A DNA stretch of 64,000 nt from Mesorhizobium sp. INR15. GTDB taxonomy: Bacteria > Pseudomonadota > Alphaproteobacteria > Rhizobiales > Rhizobiaceae. Within the stretch, counting starts at the first letter, position 1; the number at the start of each line of letters is the position of its first letter. Under the pieces are notes generated by a model, which was not told the DNA's origin, did no database searches, and was given only the letters and a program-made list of their open reading frames with translations. Made by a program: the position numbers and the translations under genes. Of this stretch, positions 26,316 through 34,902 are shown one piece after another. The stretch lies in contig NZ_CP045496.1 in the NCBI RefSeq assembly GCF_015500075.1, positions 6,024,001 to 6,088,000 on the forward strand, in the 5' to 3' direction.

Positions 26316-27101
26316 TTGGAACAAGCTGAGCATGACCTGGCAGGAGCAACGGAAGATGCAGGGGTCAGCAGCTCGGCGGTTGACCAGACTGTGCGGCAGA
26401 TCCTCGATCTTATTCGCAACCGCGCCATGTCCGTCGGCGATGTCCTGCCGACCGAACGGGAGCTTGGCGAATTGTTCGGCGCCAGCCGCAACACTATACG
26501 CGAGGCGCTGCGCACCATCCGGACCTACGGCCTGATCGATCCCAAGCCGCGTGTCGGCGCGGTGCTGGCCGATCGCCAGAACGTCGCGATCCAGAATTTC
26601 TTCGCCGCGCAAATGGACATTTCGAAAACGTCCTTCAACGACATCCAGGGATTTCGCCGCATCATCGAAGTGAGCGTCGGCGATCACATCATTCTCAATG
26701 CGAGCGCTGCCGAACTCGATGCCCTGGACGCGGCCAATGACCTGATCGAGACCGCCAGGGATGTTCAGGAGGCGGCGCAGCGCGATTTCGATTTCCATCT
26801 GGCGCTGATGAAGCTCGCCGGCAACCGCATGCTGGTGCAGACCTACCAGTTCCTTTCACCTGTCATCCAACACATCATGACCGTCGGCAAATCCATCCGG
26901 CCGGTGCTTGGTGAAACACGCCGCGCCCATGGCGAGATCATCGCGGCGCTGCGTGCGCGCGACCGCATTGCCTACAGCTACCTGATGAGCCGGCATCTCG
27001 ATTTCGGCTTGCGCTTCGTTCCCGACGATCTCGAAAACGCGCGCGCGCCGACAATGCCGTCGCAAGAGATGACACCTTCCAAGGATTTGCCCCATGCTTG
27101 A
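26316..27101 (+). CDS. GntR-family (FadR/FCD subfamily) regulator of the mannonate cluster
   Basis: A 261-residue repressor-type protein. N-terminal winged helix about residues 20-88 (VRQILDLIRNRAMSVGDVLPTERELGELFGASRNTIREALRTIRTYGLID) and a C-terminal FCD ligand domain with metal-binding His candidates (FDFHLALMKLAGN, RAHGEIIAALRARD, SRHLDFG). The start is a TTG at 26316 with GGAG eight bases upstream; no better start exists. It overlaps the following SDR gene by eight bases and is divergent from uxuA. By analogy with UxuR/ExuR its ligand should be a hexuronate or mannonate. Confidence 0.9.
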   Translation: MEQAEHDLAGATEDAGVSSSAVDQTVRQILDLIRNRAMSVGDVLPTERELGELFGASRNTIREALRTIRTYGLIDPKPRVGAVLADRQNVAIQNFFAAQMDISKTSFNDIQGFRRIIEVSVGDHIILNASAAELDALDAANDLIETARDVQEAAQRDFDFHLALMKLAGNRMLVQTYQFLSPVIQHIMTVGKSIRPVLGETRRAHGEIIAALRARDRIAYSYLMSRHLDFGLRFVPDDLENARAPTMPSQEMTPSKDLPHA

Positions 27102-27879
27102 TTTCGACAACAAGGTTGCGCTGATTACCGGCACGACCGGCATTGCACTCGCCACCGCAAGGCGGCTGGCGCAAGGAGGTGCGGCGATCATCGCCTGCGG
27201 CATCGACCGGGCAGCCAACATCGCCATGCAGGATAGCCTCGACCAGGCCGGCGCCAGGGCGCTGGTGCGGACAGTGGATGTCTCCGTCGCCGATCAGGTG
27301 CGCGAGGCAGTCGATGCCGGCGTCGCGAAATTCGGCGGCATCGATGTCATCGTCAATTCAGCGGCTGTCCATCCCTATGGCACGGCGACAACGACCGACT
27401 TGGAAACCTGGAACCGGGCGATGACGGTCAATGTCGGATCAATCTACCTGACCGCGCATTTCGGCATCCCGGAAATGATCAAGCGCGGCGGCGGCGCAAT
27501 CGTCAACGTCTCCTCGGTACAGGGTTTCGCCTGCCAGCAGAACGTCGCCGCCTATGCCACGACCAAGGGGGCTATTCACACGCTGACGCGCTCGCTGGCG
27601 CTCGACTACGCGGCATCAGGCATTCGGGTCAATTCGGTCAGCCCGGGCTCGATCCGCACGCCGATCCTCGAAAAGGCGGCGCGTGGCGACAATGGCAGCG
27701 ACGCCGATGTCGAGGACGCCTACAGGCGCTTCGGCGCGGCCCACCCACTTGGCCGCATCGGCGAGCCCGAGGAAGTGGCCGAGCTCATCGCTTTCCTGTG
27801 CTCGTCGAAGGCCAGCTTCTGCACCGGCGCCGACTACAAGATCGACGGCGGCCTGACCGCCGGCATCGGCGTCAAGTAG
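27094..27879 (+). CDS. Short-chain dehydrogenase/reductase of the mannonate cluster
   Basis: A 261-residue SDR. The nucleotide loop reads TGTTGIALATARR, slightly atypical since the last glycine of TGxxxGxG is Ala; NSAAVH, catalytic Ser in NVSSVQGFAC, and YATTKGAI with Tyr and Lys are present. No UxuB-type fructuronate reductase is seen in the window, so this SDR may fill that role (D-fructuronate to D-mannonate) or oxidise a related aldonate. Cotranscribed with the GntR gene and with the downstream mannonate-dehydratase-like gene. Confidence 0.87.
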   Translation: MLDFDNKVALITGTTGIALATARRLAQGGAAIIACGIDRAANIAMQDSLDQAGARALVRTVDVSVADQVREAVDAGVAKFGGIDVIVNSAAVHPYGTATTTDLETWNRAMTVNVGSIYLTAHFGIPEMIKRGGGAIVNVSSVQGFACQQNVAAYATTKGAIHTLTRSLALDYAASGIRVNSVSPGSIRTPILEKAARGDNGSDADVEDAYRRFGAAHPLGRIGEPEEVAELIAFLCSSKASFCTGADYKIDGGLTAGIGVK

Positions 27880-27889
27880 GACCGCGACG

Positions 27890-28999
27890 ATGAAGATCGG
27901 ACTTGGACTTTACCGCGATTCACTGACCCCGGATAATTTCCGCTTCGCGCGGCAGGCTGGCGCCACGCATGTCGTTGCGCATCTGACCAACTATTTTCGC
28001 GGGCGCGATCCGTCACTGTCGGCCGGTACGCAAACCGACGGCTGGGGTGACTGCTCCACCGACGAATTGTGGAGCTACGAGGATTTCGCCGGGCTGGTGA
28101 AAACCATCCGCGACAATGGCATGGAGATCGCCGGCATCGAGAACCTGTCGCCGCGCTTCTGGTCCGATGTGCTGCTCGATGGCCCCGACCGCGCCAGACA
28201 GATCGAGGGCTTGAAGCGCCTGGTGCGTGACGCCGGCCGCGCCGGTATTCCCTGCATCGGCTACAATTTTTCCATCGCCGGCGTGTGGGGCTGGACGCGT
28301 GGGCCATTCGCGCGCGGCGACGCCATGTCCGTCGGGCTGGACCTGTCCCGCATCGATCCTGATCTGCCGCTGCCCGACGGGGTCGTGTGGAACATGCGCT
28401 ATCGGGCAGGCCGGGCCGACGCCGTGCCGGTCACGGTCTCGCAGGAGGAACTGTGGGAGCGGCTCGGCGTCTTCCTGCGCGAGATCGTTCCGGTCGCCGA
28501 AGAGGCCGGCGTCGTGATGGCCGCGCATCCGGACGACCCACCCGCCGAGGCGTTGCGCGGCACCGCTCGCCTGGTCAACCGGCCGCAAAAATACGACCGG
28601 CTGATGGACATCGTCGACTCGCCAGCCAATGGGCTGGAACTCTGCCTCGGCTCGCTTCAGGAGATGCCGCAACCCGAAGAGATCTACAGCCATGTCAGGC
28701 GTTTCGCGCGGCGTGGCCGCATCGGCTACATCCATTTCCGCAATGTGCGCGGCAAGGTGCCTCGATATCACGAGACCTTCGTCGACGATGGCGACATCGA
28801 CATGGCCGAGATCATACGCATACTGCGCGATGAGAATTATCAAGGCGTCATGATCCCCGACCACACGCCGGAGATGACGTGCGACGCCCCCTGGCACGCC
28901 GGCAAGGCCTTCGCACTCGGCTACATGCGCGCCCTGGTGCAGAACGCCGAGGCGCTGGGTCCGGCACGCAGCGCGGCATTTGGCATGGCGGCCGAGTAG
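27890..28999 (+). CDS. Diverged mannonate-dehydratase-like (UxuA family) protein
   Basis: A 369-residue TIM-barrel protein clearly related to the neighbouring UxuA: IGYNFSIAGVWGWTRGPFARGDA parallels CYNFMPVVDWTRTD, HPDDPPAEALRGTARLVN keeps the metal-site HPDDPP, and the cysteine in ELCLGSLQEM and HFRNVRGKVPRYHETFVDDGDIDM are retained. It differs at other expected active-site positions: the Cys before YNF is Gly, DWTR becomes GWTR, and the C-terminal HGH region reads IPDHTPEM. A different sugar-acid substrate is therefore likely. An AGGA site lies ten bases before the ATG. Confidence 0.82.
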   Translation: MKIGLGLYRDSLTPDNFRFARQAGATHVVAHLTNYFRGRDPSLSAGTQTDGWGDCSTDELWSYEDFAGLVKTIRDNGMEIAGIENLSPRFWSDVLLDGPDRARQIEGLKRLVRDAGRAGIPCIGYNFSIAGVWGWTRGPFARGDAMSVGLDLSRIDPDLPLPDGVVWNMRYRAGRADAVPVTVSQEELWERLGVFLREIVPVAEEAGVVMAAHPDDPPAEALRGTARLVNRPQKYDRLMDIVDSPANGLELCLGSLQEMPQPEEIYSHVRRFARRGRIGYIHFRNVRGKVPRYHETFVDDGDIDMAEIIRILRDENYQGVMIPDHTPEMTCDAPWHAGKAFALGYMRALVQNAEALGPARSAAFGMAAE

Positions 29000-29093
29000 C
29001 CTACGGACGGCAATGCCCGGCCGATGGCCGCATGGTCCCCGCATGCGGCATCAACAATTCGAATTGACCCGACAACAGAGGCTCGCAACGACC

Positions 29094-29786
29094 ATGACAT
29101 CCTATCCCAACGACGCCGAACTGTTCCGACTGCTGGAGACCGAACTCTTCGTTGCCGTTGTCGGCGACGTCATGGACACGATCGGCCTCCAGCATCAATT
29201 CCTGCCGCCGGTGTTCAAACCGGTCGACGAGAAGACACGGCTGATCGGCCGCGCCATGCCTGTGCTGGAGACAGACATCTTCGCGTCCGAGGGCGGTGCG
29301 CCGAAAAACCCGGTGATGAGCAAGGCGTTCGGCTTGATGTTCGAAGCGCTGGACGATTTGAAGCCGGGCGAGATCTATGTCGCGAGCGGGTCTTCCCCTC
29401 GCTATGCCTTGTGGGGAGAGCTGATGTCGACGCGCGCCAGAATTCTCGGTGCGCGTGGCGCGCTGCTGAATGGATTCGCCCGTGACATAGACGGCATCCG
29501 CGCACTCGACTTCCCCTGCTTCTGTACCGGCTACTACGCTCAGGACCAGGGCGTACGCGGCAAGGTGATCGACTATCGCTGCGCGCTGGAAATCGGCGGC
29601 GTGCGCATCGAGCCTGGAACCCTGCTGTTCGGCGACAAGGAAGGCGTCCTCGTCATTCCACGCGACGCCGAGCAGGAGGTGGTGCGTTTGGCGATCGAGA
29701 AGGTTCGCGGCGAAAAACGCGTGGCAAAGGCGATCCAAAATGGCATGAGCGCTGTCGATGCCTACCGAACCTTCGGTATCATGTGA
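29094..29786 (+). CDS. RraA-fold protein (possible oxo-acid aldolase/decarboxylase)
   Basis: A 230-residue member of the RraA/HMG-aldolase family. Key region GARGALLNGFARDIDGIRALDFPCFCTGYYAQD carries the Arg-Asp pair (ARD) that forms the metal/oxyanion site in class II pyruvate aldolases of this fold; EIGGVRIEPGTLLFGDKEGVLVIP is also diagnostic. In catabolic clusters these proteins cleave or decarboxylate 4-hydroxy-2-oxo acids or 2-oxo acids. Start MTSYPNDAEL fits the family; an in-frame ATG at 29043 would add 17 residues. Follows the UxuA-like gene by 94 bases. Confidence 0.8.
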   Translation: MTSYPNDAELFRLLETELFVAVVGDVMDTIGLQHQFLPPVFKPVDEKTRLIGRAMPVLETDIFASEGGAPKNPVMSKAFGLMFEALDDLKPGEIYVASGSSPRYALWGELMSTRARILGARGALLNGFARDIDGIRALDFPCFCTGYYAQDQGVRGKVIDYRCALEIGGVRIEPGTLLFGDKEGVLVIPRDAEQEVVRLAIEKVRGEKRVAKAIQNGMSAVDAYRTFGIM

Positions 29787-30088
29787 CAGTTACCGGCCTG
29801 AACCCGGCGGCTGGGTGCGTAGCAGATCAGCGGTTCATGAGAGCACTGGGCCACGCAGGCGGCATGGCGTCTGTCGCCCAGTCGCGGAGGTCGTGAGAAA
29901 TGCGAAAGATTTTCCACATTGCGGAATCCGCATCTTGAAAAGCGATCCACTTCGCGGAAAGCTCACGCATTTCAGGTTGCTGATGCAAGCCGTGTGGCCT
30001 GACGGGCGGGCACCGCCGGCTGGACAGCAAGGAACGACGGAGCAATTCTCGAAAGCAGTATCGGACGGCCGGTCCAGTTTGGAGAAGT
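29787..30088. other. 302-bp intergenic region before the LysR gene
   Basis: No gene is supported. It contains two tandem palindromic boxes (29912-29926 and 29945-29959) of the type bound by IclR regulators and, at its right end, the GGAGAAG ribosome site of the LysR gene. The remainder shows no recognisable structure. Confidence 0.55.
29912..29959. promoter_or_regulatory. Tandem IclR-type palindromes
   Basis: TTCCACATTGCGGAA (29912-29926) is a 15-bp near-perfect palindrome; ATCCACTTCGCGGAA (29945-29959) is a weaker copy exactly 33 bases further, i.e. about three helical turns. The TTCC/GGAA arms are typical of IclR-family operators. The nearest IclR gene is about 6 kb away, so the cognate regulator may lie outside the window. 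Confidence 0.5.
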
Positions 30089-31015
30089 GTGAGCAAGAAT
30101 TCGAAATTTCCGCTCGACGGCCTCGACATCAACCTCTTGCGGCTGTTCTGTATCATTGTCGAATGCAACGGCTTCTCGGCGGCACAGGCCCGCACGAACA
30201 TCAGCGCCGCTTCGATCAGCAGCAAGATGTCGACCCTGGAATCGCGCCTCGGGCTGAAACTCTGCCGGCGCGGCCGTGCCGGCTTCAAGCTGACGGCCGA
30301 AGGCCAGAATGTCTACGAGGCCGCCGCCGTCATTTTCCAGTCGCACAATTCGTTCGTGCGCGATGTCGGTGAACTGCGCAAGAATTTGACCGGCAGGCTC
30401 AGCATCGGCGTCGTCGACACGACGGTGAGCAACCCGCAAATGCCGCTGTCCTCGGCCATTGCGCGCTTCCATGACAAGTACAGCGATGTCTATCTGACCA
30501 TGCAGATCATGGAGCCGGCGCAGCTTGAAAGAGGGTTGCTCGAAGGCAGTCTGCATCTCGCGGTGGCGCCCTTCTACCATCGCGTCCCCGGCTTGCACTA
30601 CCAGCCATTCGTCGACGAGGTGCACCTGCTGCATTGCGCCAGGGGCCACCCGCTGTTCGAGCAGGCGCCCGACAATGTCGATATCGAGGCGATCGCGCGC
30701 AGCAAATACGTCATTCGCGGCCATGTCCCGGCAAACATCGAACTGGCCTCGGAACGCATCGTCGACTCGGCGTCCGTCATCGACATGGAAGCGATGATGC
30801 ATCTCATCCTGTCGGGCCGCTTTGTCGGTTTCCTGCCCATGCATTTCGCCCGCTTCTGGACCGCTTCCGACCAGATCCGGCCGCTGCTTCCCAGCCGCAT
30901 CCGCCATGTCTCGCATTTCGAGGTGGCGGTGAAGCGCGACCGCATGAACGAGCGCCTGACCAAGGCTTTCCTCGGCGAATTGCTGCGCAACGCACCCGCC
31001 GCCGAGCCGCGCTGA
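30089..31015 (+). CDS. LysR-family transcriptional regulator
   Basis: A 308-residue LysR-type regulator. The N-terminal helix-turn-helix is at about 12-70 (DINLLRLFCIIVECNGFSAAQARTNIS, ISSKMSTLESRLGLKLCRRGRAGFKLTAEG) followed by the linker helix and a substrate-binding-like C-terminal domain from about 95 (GRLSIGVVDTTVSNPQMPLS). Start is GTG at 30089 with GGAGAAG just upstream. It precedes a BMP-type transporter operon in the same direction, with a long inverted repeat between them, so it probably controls that operon. Confidence 0.9.
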   Translation: MSKNSKFPLDGLDINLLRLFCIIVECNGFSAAQARTNISAASISSKMSTLESRLGLKLCRRGRAGFKLTAEGQNVYEAAAVIFQSHNSFVRDVGELRKNLTGRLSIGVVDTTVSNPQMPLSSAIARFHDKYSDVYLTMQIMEPAQLERGLLEGSLHLAVAPFYHRVPGLHYQPFVDEVHLLHCARGHPLFEQAPDNVDIEAIARSKYVIRGHVPANIELASERIVDSASVIDMEAMMHLILSGRFVGFLPMHFARFWTASDQIRPLLPSRIRHVSHFEVAVKRDRMNERLTKAFLGELLRNAPAAEPR

Positions 31016-31128
31016 GCCCCGACATTCAAGGCGGTCTGGAAGGCGCCCGAAAAGCTGGTGGCCCCGGTCGAAACGGGACGGGTCCGCCGCCAATTTCAGC
31101 TCGATACAACTGCTTTTAGCGAAAGAAA

Positions 31129-31157
31129 ATCTAAAATGAAGTTCATTCATTTTAGAT
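31129..31157. promoter_or_regulatory. 29-bp AT-rich inverted repeat upstream of the BMP transporter
   Basis: ATCTAAAATGAA (31129-31140) and TTCATTTTAGAT (31146-31157) are perfect 12-base arms around a five-base spacer. Inside it AATGAA-G-TTCATT forms a second perfect palindrome. The AT-rich arms stand out in this GC-rich sequence. Lack of a T-run and position 118 bases upstream of a start codon favour an operator, most simply for the adjacent LysR protein; a terminator for the LysR gene is less likely. Confidence 0.6.
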
Positions 31158-31274
31158 CGATCTGAAGCAATTCAGGGTCGAGGATACCCCTGCGCAGCCG
31201 AAGCCAAGGCTCCGGATCGGCGCGAAAATTGAACCGACGGCTCCGCAAGAACAGCCGCGAAATGGGGAATGGTC

Positions 31275-32228
31275 ATGACAATCCACAGACGGAATTTCAT
31301 TGTGCTGAGCGGAGCCACGCTTGCCCTGGCCGCGCTGCGTCCGGCATGGGCGCAAGGCTACAAAGTCGCCATCATCATGCCCGGCAACATCACCGACAAG
31401 TCGTGGAGCCAGTCCGGCTACGAAGGCATCCAGCAAGTCAAGGACAAGCTCGGCGTCGAGATCGCCTATAGCGAGAAGGTCGCGCAAGCCGATCAGGCCG
31501 AGGCCATGGCCGACTACGCACGGCGCGGCTACCAGCTGGTTATCGGCCATGGCGGCGAGTTCCAGGACGCGGCCAAGCGCGTCGCGTCCAAATACCCCGA
31601 AACGATCTTCCTGGTGAACAACGGCCAGCAGGGCGGCGGCAATCTCGCCTCCGCGGACTTCTATTACGCACAACCCGGCTATCTGCTCGGCTACATGGCC
31701 GGCAAGATGTCCAAGACCGGCAAGGCCGGCTTCATCGGCGGCCAGAAGATCAAGTTCTCGCTCGACCTGAACTCCAGTTTCGAAGCAGGCTTCAAGGCAG
31801 CCGGCGGCAAGGACGTCTTCACCGCCTATACCAACGACTGGGATGACATCGCCAAGGGCAAGGAAGCCGCGCTCAACCAGATTTCACAGGGCGCCGATTT
31901 CGTCTTCCCGACCATGGACAACGCCGTCATCGGCAGCCTGCAGGCGTGCAAGGAAAAGGGCGCCTGGGGCATGGGCATCTATTACGACGCGATCGCCGAC
32001 TGGCCGGACACGGTGGCTCAATCGGCCATCTTCGACATCAAGGGAGCCATGCTCGACTATGTTGCCTACGGCAAGGACGGCAAGCTTGAAGGCAAGAACT
32101 ATCATTTCGATCTGAAGGTGCCTGAAGCCTGCCGCATCGGCACCTTCCACGCTTCGGTGCCGGAGGCCATCAAGAACGAGATCCTGGCGCTGTCCGACAA
32201 GATGAAGTCCGGTGAGCTGAAGGTCTGA
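31275..32228 (+). CDS. BMP-family ABC transporter substrate-binding protein
   Basis: A 317-residue periplasmic lipoprotein-like family (basic membrane protein/PnrA) member, though here without a lipobox. The N-terminus MTIHRRNFIVLSGATLALAALRPAWA has a Tat-type RRNFI motif and a cut at AWA|QG. Mature features: VAIIMPGNITDKSWSQSGYEG, YQLVIGHGGEFQDAAKRVA, YYAQPGYLLGYMAGKMSKTGKAGFIGG. Family members bind nucleosides, and some relatives other small molecules. ATG at 31275 is chosen for its GGGGA spacing. First gene of a four-gene importer followed by a ureohydrolase. Confidence 0.9.
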   Translation: MTIHRRNFIVLSGATLALAALRPAWAQGYKVAIIMPGNITDKSWSQSGYEGIQQVKDKLGVEIAYSEKVAQADQAEAMADYARRGYQLVIGHGGEFQDAAKRVASKYPETIFLVNNGQQGGGNLASADFYYAQPGYLLGYMAGKMSKTGKAGFIGGQKIKFSLDLNSSFEAGFKAAGGKDVFTAYTNDWDDIAKGKEAALNQISQGADFVFPTMDNAVIGSLQACKEKGAWGMGIYYDAIADWPDTVAQSAIFDIKGAMLDYVAYGKDGKLEGKNYHFDLKVPEACRIGTFHASVPEAIKNEILALSDKMKSGELKV

Positions 32229-32281
32229 GCGGCGCGCCGCCATCTCTTCATCCCAACTCTTCAATCTGGTGCAGCACCGCC

Positions 32282-33793
32282 ATGGATCATATCCATATAG
32301 ACGGCATCTCGAAGTCATTCGCCGGCTTCAAAGCCCTCGACAATGTCGGCATCCGCATCGCCAGGGGTGCCATCCACGCCATCCTGGGTGAGAACGGCGC
32401 CGGCAAGACGACGCTGATGAACGTCCTCTACGGGCTTTACCGGCCTGACGCGGGGCAGATCATTCTCGACGGCAAACCGTTGCGCATGGCCTCGCCGCGC
32501 GACGCCATCGCCAACGGGATCGGCATGATCCACCAGCATTTCATGCTGGTGGATTCGCTGTCGGTGACCGAGAACATCGTGCTCGGGCTGGAGCGCGGCC
32601 CCCGCACCATTCCCCTGCGGACACATGAAGCCAACATCCGCGAGCTCAGCCGCAAGCTCGCTTTCGATATCGATGCCACCGCGCCGATCTGGTCGCTGCC
32701 GATGGGCATGCGCCAGCGCGTCGAAATCCTCAAGGCGCTTTACCGCAAGGCCGAGGTGCTGATCCTCGACGAGCCGACCAGCGTGCTGGCGCCGACCGAG
32801 ATCGCATCGTTCCTGGATTCGCTGCGGGCGCTGCGCGCCGCCAACCATACGATCCTCCTGATCACCCACAAGCTCGACGAAGTCATGGGCGTCGCCGACC
32901 GCATCACCGTGATGCGCCACGGCAAGGTGACCTATGAAAGCGATTCCGGCGAGACGACGCCACGCGATCTCGCGCGGCGTATGGTCGGGCGCGATATCGT
33001 GCTCAACCTCAACCGGGTGAAATCTCCGCCCGGCGAGATCGTGCTCGAAGCGAGCGGGCTGACCGCCCGTAACGACCAGGGTACGCGCGCGCTGAACGAC
33101 CTTGGCCTGACATTGCGGGCCGGCGAGGTGCTGGGCGTCACCGGTGTCGACGGCAACGGCCAGCGCGAACTGGGCGAGGTGATCGCCGGACTGCGAACGC
33201 TGGAAGCCGGCACCATCATGGTCGAAGGCAAGGATATCGCCGCGCTCGACGTGCGGGCGCGCAAGAACCAGGCCGGCATCGGCTTCATTCCCGAAGACAG
33301 GCAGCACACAGGCCTCGTCCTCGACTATCCGGTGGCGACGAACCTTATCCTGCGCGACTACGACCGCCCGCCGGCCTCGCGCAATGGCATGCTGAACCTG
33401 GGCTACATCGCCCGCAACGCGGTTGATCTCGTCAAGCGCTACGATGTGCGGCTGCGCTCGCCACAACAGCCGGCCCGCTTTCTGTCCGGGGGCAATCAGC
33501 AAAAAGTCATCCTGGCCCGCGAGATCGAAGCGAAGCCGCGCATCCTGATCATCATGCAAGCCTGCAAGGGTCTTGATGTCGGCGCCATCGAGTTCGTCCA
33601 GAACATGATCTTCGACCTGAAGAAGGCCGGCGTCGCCGTCCTCTATGTCTCGACGGAACTGGAGCATGTGCTGGACGTCTCCGACCGCATAGCCGTGATG
33701 TGCGCCGGCGCCATCACCGGCGTGCTGGCCCCTGAAGAGGCAACGCCGGAGCGGCTTGGGGAACTGATGGCAGGTGTGAGGAGCGCGGCGTAA
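32282..33793 (+). CDS. BMP-type ABC transporter ATPase, duplicated
   Basis: A 503-residue protein with two ABC domains of the nucleoside-importer kind (YufO/NupA-like). First: GENGAGKTT, LPMGMRQRVEILKAL, LILDEPTSVLAPTE. Second: GVDGNGQREL as a Walker A variant, FLSGGNQQKVILAREI, and a Walker B region IIMQACKGLDVGAIEFVQ. The second Walker B lacks the acidic residue and also replaces the family motif QPTRG by QACKG. The first site is intact and should carry ATPase activity. Overlaps the next permease gene by one base. Confidence 0.92.
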   Translation: MDHIHIDGISKSFAGFKALDNVGIRIARGAIHAILGENGAGKTTLMNVLYGLYRPDAGQIILDGKPLRMASPRDAIANGIGMIHQHFMLVDSLSVTENIVLGLERGPRTIPLRTHEANIRELSRKLAFDIDATAPIWSLPMGMRQRVEILKALYRKAEVLILDEPTSVLAPTEIASFLDSLRALRAANHTILLITHKLDEVMGVADRITVMRHGKVTYESDSGETTPRDLARRMVGRDIVLNLNRVKSPPGEIVLEASGLTARNDQGTRALNDLGLTLRAGEVLGVTGVDGNGQRELGEVIAGLRTLEAGTIMVEGKDIAALDVRARKNQAGIGFIPEDRQHTGLVLDYPVATNLILRDYDRPPASRNGMLNLGYIARNAVDLVKRYDVRLRSPQQPARFLSGGNQQKVILAREIEAKPRILIIMQACKGLDVGAIEFVQNMIFDLKKAGVAVLYVSTELEHVLDVSDRIAVMCAGAITGVLAPEEATPERLGELMAGVRSAA

Positions 33794-34902
33794 TGGACAA
33801 TATCATGCGTGCCGTGTTCGCGACGAGAACGCTGTGGGCGGTGGTGCTGGCACTGCTGGTCGGTTCGGTGTTGTTTCTCATCGCCGGGGCCAATCCGCTG
33901 CAGGCCTACCGGGCGCTGTTTGGCGAAGCGTTCTTCGACTATTTCGGTTTCGGCGCCACACTGGTGAAGTTCTCGCCCATCGTGCTGGCCGGACTGGCGG
34001 TTGCGATACCGCTGCGGGCCGGTCTGTTCAATGTCGGCGCCGAAGGCCAGATCTATCTCGGCGCACTGTTTTGCACCGCCGCCGCGCTCTACCTGCCTGA
34101 GTTTTACTGGCCTCTGCACATGGCGGTCTGCATCGCCGCCGCCATGCTCGGCGGCGCGCTTTGGGCAGCGATCGCCGGTGTCCTCAAGGCCTATCGCGGC
34201 ATCAACGAGGTCATCGTCACCTTGCTGCTCAACTATGTCGGGATGAACATCGTCAGCTACGCGGCGAGCGGCCCGATGATGGAGGAGGGAGCGCCCTACC
34301 CCTATTCGCCTGAAATCCCGTCCAGCCTGTTCATGCCGCCCATCATGCCGCCGACCGACGCCCATGCCGGTGCGCTGTTCGGCATTGGCCTCGCCCTCAT
34401 CCTGGCGTTTTGCCTCAAATACACGACCTTCGGTTTTGCCATGGTCACGGTGGGGCACAATCCCCGGGCGGCGCGCTATGCCGGCATCAATGTGCGGCGC
34501 CAGATCGTCGTGTCGATGATGCTGGGCGGCGCCCTGGCCGGTCTTGCCGGCGGGCTGGAAGTGCTGGGGGTCAAGTACCGCCTGTTTCAGAGTTTCAGCC
34601 CCGGCTACGGCTTTGACGGCATCGTCGTTGCCTTCATGGCGGCCGCCAATCCCATCCTTGTCGTCGTCGCGGCGCTGTTCTTCGCCGGCCTTCGCTCCGG
34701 CGCCCAGTTCATGCAGCGTGCCGTTGGTGTCGACAGCACTGTCGTCGATGCGATCCAGGGACTGATCGTCATGTTCGTCGCTGCCAGCCTGTCGATCCGG
34801 TTCTCCGATTCCCGCTGGGGACGGATGCTGGCGCAGCGGCGCTCGATGGAAGAGCTGATTGCGGCGCGTGGCAAGCAGAATGAGGAGAAGCAGAATGCCT
34901 GA
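33793..34902 (+). CDS. BMP-type ABC transporter permease 1
   Basis: A 369-residue membrane protein with about nine hydrophobic segments. Family motifs: LKFSPIVLAGLAVAIPLRAGLFNVGAEGQIYLGAL-type region around residues 57-95, GINEVIVTLLLNYVG, and AARYAGINVRRQIVVSMMLGGALAGLAGGLEVLG. It pairs with the following permease; the genes overlap by eight bases. Confidence 0.9.
   Translation: MDNIMRAVFATRTLWAVVLALLVGSVLFLIAGANPLQAYRALFGEAFFDYFGFGATLVKFSPIVLAGLAVAIPLRAGLFNVGAEGQIYLGALFCTAAALYLPEFYWPLHMAVCIAAAMLGGALWAAIAGVLKAYRGINEVIVTLLLNYVGMNIVSYAASGPMMEEGAPYPYSPEIPSSLFMPPIMPPTDAHAGALFGIGLALILAFCLKYTTFGFAMVTVGHNPRAARYAGINVRRQIVVSMMLGGALAGLAGGLEVLGVKYRLFQSFSPGYGFDGIVVAFMAAANPILVVVAALFFAGLRSGAQFMQRAVGVDSTVVDAIQGLIVMFVAASLSIRFSDSRWGRMLAQRRSMEELIAARGKQNEEKQNA

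Noticed and set aside
32315..33667. Minus-strand open frame of 450 codons
   Set aside because: Antisense to the BMP-type ATPase whose motifs are unambiguous.
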